Assembly: GCA_029891385.1 (NCBI GenBank)
Contig: CM057228.1
Coordinates: forward strand, 135,001,475-135,065,474
From: Erythroxylum novogranatense
Lineage: Eukaryota > Streptophyta > Magnoliopsida > Malpighiales > Erythroxylaceae
Reading direction: 5' to 3'
DNA: 64,000 bases
The position numbers were made by a program, and so were the translations under genes. The notes beneath the pieces are model-generated. The model had not been told where the DNA came from. It ran no database searches and saw nothing but the letters and a program-made list of their open reading frames with translations. Of the stretch, positions 60,650 through 64,000 are shown in pieces (position 1 is the first letter of the stretch; the number at the start of each line of letters is the position of its first letter).

Positions 60650-62030
60650 CATTTCGGTTCCATAATTCTTTTGTGTGAATATAATTAATTGAGATTTCCT
60701 AATTAATCTCAGTTTGTGTCTCTTCTCGGACACTATCCTCATCTTGTGTTTCTAACGGAACACTTTTATCTATATTAGGGTCATTAATCACATTTGTTCC
60801 TTTTCTTTTTCGAGGATTTTTATCTTTGGAACCGATTGATCTACCACGCTTCATGCGTGCTGTAGATTCATGAGTGATCATTTTCTCATATTGTTCTTTT
60901 GGGATTTCAATCCGAGCAGGAGCATTTACAGCTGGTATAAATGATTTAGTCACTCTTTTCTGGTAATTGATTTGCAATTCTTTGCAAATGCACAATTCTT
61001 TGCAATTACATTTCGCATTGTTTTGTCGTTGATCAAGATCAATAATGATGGTTCGCACTATGTAATTTCTTTCATCATTATTTATTATCTCCCACAATGT
61101 CGGAAAGTATTTTCATCAAATGATAATCAACAAAGCGTCTTTGTAAACATATCACTGTTTGAGGTTCAAGATATCTAATAATAGATGTACTTTCATGGCG
61201 AAGCATATATCCCCGATCTTCTTTGAGGTCCCATTTTACTACGTTGTGGTGGTGCGATAGGCACATATCGCACTGACCAAAATTCTCAAATGGGAGATAT
61301 TTGGTTCTTGACGAAATGCAAGTTGTAGTGGGGAGTATGTATGATATGCACTTGGTGGATCTGAATTAATGCCTCGGCATGTAAAATTGCATGACCCAAT
61401 ACGGAAGTGGAAGCTTTGTTCTCATCATCAATGGTCATGATAAGTGAAGGTGTTTAATTAAAGATTCAATTAAACCATTTTGAGTATGCACATGAGCAAC
61501 AGGATGCTCGACCATAATCCCAGTTGACATACAATAATCATTGAAAATTTGGGATGTGAATTCACCAGCATTATCGAGTATGACTCTCTTTATTGTATAG
61601 TCAGGAAATTGTGCTCGTAATTTAATAATTTGTGCAAGAAATCTTGGAAATGCCATATTACGAGTTGATAGTAGACAAACGTGAGACCATCTGCTGGAGG
61701 CATCTATCAATACCATAAAATATCAAAATGGCCCACATGGTAGATGAATGGGTCCACATATATCACCTTGAATACGTGCAAGAAAAGCAAGTGATTCAAA
61801 TTTTATTTTAGTGGTGATGGCCTTATGATCGGTTTTCGAGAGAACAAGATGTACATGGACTCTTATTTATTTGAGTAATCATTTTGTTACTCGATGGATG
61901 TCCATGTGTATTCTCAATTATTTTCGCATCATTGTTGATCTGAATGACCAGACGATCATGCCAAATAGAGATTATTGAAGGATCAATGTGTTTTGCTTTA
62001 ACTACCATATTAGATTCAATCACATTTATA
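60650..62030 (-). pseudogene. Integrase and linker of the minus-strand Copia element
   Basis: 62023-61823 is the GAG-pre-integrase part (WHDRL … GHPSSNKM). 61716-61435 is the integrase core (MVLIDASSRWSHVCLLSTRN, VILDNAGEFTS, GIMVEHPVAHVHTQNG, including Asp and a late Glu in LIESL). 61097-60699 is the linker with RVTKSFIPAVNAPARIEIP and a basic RMKRGRSIGSKDKNPRKRK stretch. Typical order for Copia pol. Confidence 0.8.
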
Positions 62031-62619
62031 TATGTATAATGTAATCAAGTAGGGAGCATTGGTAGTTTTCCAATATGTTTATCTTTCTGATTGACGGGTT
62101 GTAAGATACATATATTTCATATTTCCTCGATTCAGATGAGTATCATATTATGAGAATATATATCATTAAAACTCAACAAATTTCTTTTTAGACTTTGGCA
62201 TGAAATAAGGCATCATGTATTGAGAACTTTGTGCCATTTGGTAATGTAAAATTTGCCTAGCCAATTCCTTCAATCAAGTCATGGGACCGATATTGTGTTC
62301 ACAATTGTTTTGTTGGTTTAATTACGAAAAGAACCTCTTATCTTCGGGATAGTGTGCGTTGTGCCTTATCGGTATCATAAATTATCATTAGTTTCGCTCC
62401 TCTTACGAGCGATCCATATCAAAACTTAGCATAAAAATAAATAATCTAATGAGAAAATTGCGTAAGAATAAAGAAAGAGATGTTATGTTAACTTAAAATA
62501 TATATTACAATCTTGTAATTGAAACTAGTAACATAATAAGAAATTGGCCGAGTGACATAATAAGCATAATAATACTTAACACAAACATAAGTACATTATT
62601 TTAATTTCCATTACTACGC

Positions 62620-63760
62620 CACCAACAATGCCTTGGTCCACAAAATCATCAGTAAAATCTGAAGCATTCGGATATGTAGAGTCATCGAAGGATTATGATT
62701 CTCAATGAAATCAAAATCAAAAGTACCAAGTCGGTTGAATCACCTAAAGGGTGTTGTTCGATAAAATTCACTTCCTTTTATTTCCTTTTAATGATGCATT
62801 GTATAAGCGACATAGATGTTCGGGAACTCGACAAACTTTAGCCCAATATCCTTTTGTACCACATCTCGGTAAGAATCTCACGAAGTTCTATAAGAACTTC
62901 CATGAACATCATTAATATGGTGCTTGTTATTGTGGTGGCTCGTATTTCTTTGAAGAGTTATATGGATAACTTCCTCGGCCACGTCCACGACCACGACCAC
63001 GAATGTAATTCGACCACGGCCATGTCCACGACCACGACCCACGAATGTGAATTCGACCATGGCCACGACCACGACCACGCATCGCGACTACGACTAGGCC
63101 CGTGATGATTTTTCTTTCATTTTCATTTCAATTGCAATATTTGCTACGAAAATCTTTGTCGCGCATGATGAGGCGGGATTGATAATTTTCATCAAAAGTT
63201 CATTATTCTTCGACTCTGAAGGCATGAAATCGGTCGAGTATTTTTAAATCGCAAGACTCGATATTGTTGTTGCAAGGTTACATTCGATGCTGGAAGGTGG
63301 AGTATGTTTTTCTAACATATCTTCCTCGGTGATTGTTTGCCTGAAATTTTAGTTATGAGACAATTCTAAACATAAATTGAGTTATACTCATTGACCTTTT
63401 AAAATCTTGGGCGTAAAAGCGCTCGATTCATCACGAAATAGGAGTAAAACTTCCTTTTGATGGTCATATCTTTCTTGTAAATTTTTCACAAATGACTTGG
63501 ATCTTTAATTGTGAGGTATTCTCTTTTAATCCTCATCAAGATAACGACGAATGAAGATCATCGCTTTGGCTTTATTTTGTTTTGATGTTGTATTATTTTC
63601 TTTAATGGTATCTAAAAGATCCATTGATTGAATGCATTCAACATCAATCATCCACATATAATTATGGCATGACATCGAAGCGTGAACTCAATTTTGGCAA
63701 GATTGGACATGTTGGCAACTATTTAGAGAAATAATTAATACATGTATTCAAATCGATATT
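62620..63760 (-). pseudogene. gag region of the minus-strand Copia element, Gly/Arg-rich
   Basis: Minus strand near 63080-62985 reads as repeats of Arg-Gly/His-Gly (RGRGHGRGR), an RNA-binding type tail. A decayed CCHC-like motif follows at about 62870-62815 (C-x2-C…, with Tyr in place of His). Upstream gag (63110-63760) is unreadable in one frame. Confidence 0.55.
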
Positions 63761-64000
63761 ACATTAAATAAATTACATGCCATGCTCAAATGCTATGCCA
63801 AGAAGCATCATAGGGATCATAATAAATGCTATTATTAAGAGAAAAAACGTGCGATCTGAATCATTTAGCTCTATACTAAGAATGAAACAAAGATACATAA
63901 TGACAATCATTATACAAAAAAATGATATAGCGAACAACATTTGAAAATTTTGTAAGAATTTTGAGGTAAGAAATAGTGTGTAGGGATGAAGTAAATTATG

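Larger units (their letters stand above)
58497..64000 (-). mobile_element. Copia retrotransposon on minus, running off the right edge
   Basis: 3' LTR at 58497-58828 (ends TGTTATAA / TTATAACA), a polypurine tract on minus (cctctc-type purine run, plus 58829-58841), then RNase H, RT, linker, integrase, GAG-pre-integrase and gag in order toward 64000. The 5' LTR is not reached. Frames are broken throughout. Confidence 0.85.

Noticed and set aside
62990..63090. CRISPR-like or satellite array
   Set aside because: A short irregular cgaccacg tract that codes a Gly/Arg-rich gag segment on minus; no regular repeat-spacer order, and the genome is a plant.

Overview
The window is nuclear DNA of a eudicot plant. 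It holds four intron-rich protein-coding genes, all on the minus strand, separated and inflated by retrotransposons. From right to left (transcription order) they are SPL7 (copper-response SBP transcription factor, 56276-47864), an ERD6-like 16 type sugar transporter (23628-20457), a small single-pass membrane protein of unknown function (8864-8514), and an NSH3-type tandem-domain nucleoside hydrolase (4123 to beyond position 1). From memory, the same order occurs in Arabidopsis as At5g18830 (SPL7), At5g18840 (ERD6-like 16), At5g18850 and At5g18860 (NSH3), so this looks like a conserved microsyntenic block expanded by repeats. All four gene models splice cleanly with GT-AG introns and no frameshift.

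The repeats fall into separate blocks. (1) 9712-20022: a Ty3/gypsy element of Tat type with 0.39-kb LTRs, decayed gag and pol on plus, a 76-78 bp minisatellite, and a separate antisense gene on minus with its own TATA box. (2) 29192-46091: an L1-type LINE (ORF1 plus endonuclease-RT-RNase H ORF2), broken 11 bp after its ORF1 start codon by (3) 29511-40738: a Tekay-like chromovirus with 3.2-kb near-identical LTRs and a 5-bp target duplication CCTGC. (4) 49763-52693: an internally deleted Copia element in the largest SPL7 intron, opposite in orientation to the gene, target duplication AATCC. (5) 58497-64000 and beyond: a Copia element on minus, running off the right edge. Smaller pieces include a 155-bp 5'-truncated retroposon, two SINE-like pieces, two hAT-type MITE candidates and several tandem or direct repeats. 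The remaining intergenic DNA is very AT-rich and shows no gene I can support.

Most notable: (a) CAG/CTG trinucleotides appear as CG in many places inside the retrotransposons, and the two LTRs of the same element differ at such sites in both directions. This suggests a systematic read or consensus error at CHG-methylated cytosines rather than real frameshifts. (b) The Tat element has an antisense gene with TATA box and probable intron. (c) The Tekay/LINE nesting is resolved to the base. (d) The small membrane-protein gene has an 84-nt, stop-free, frame-preserving intron. The species cannot be named from the sequence; a rosid is a guess.
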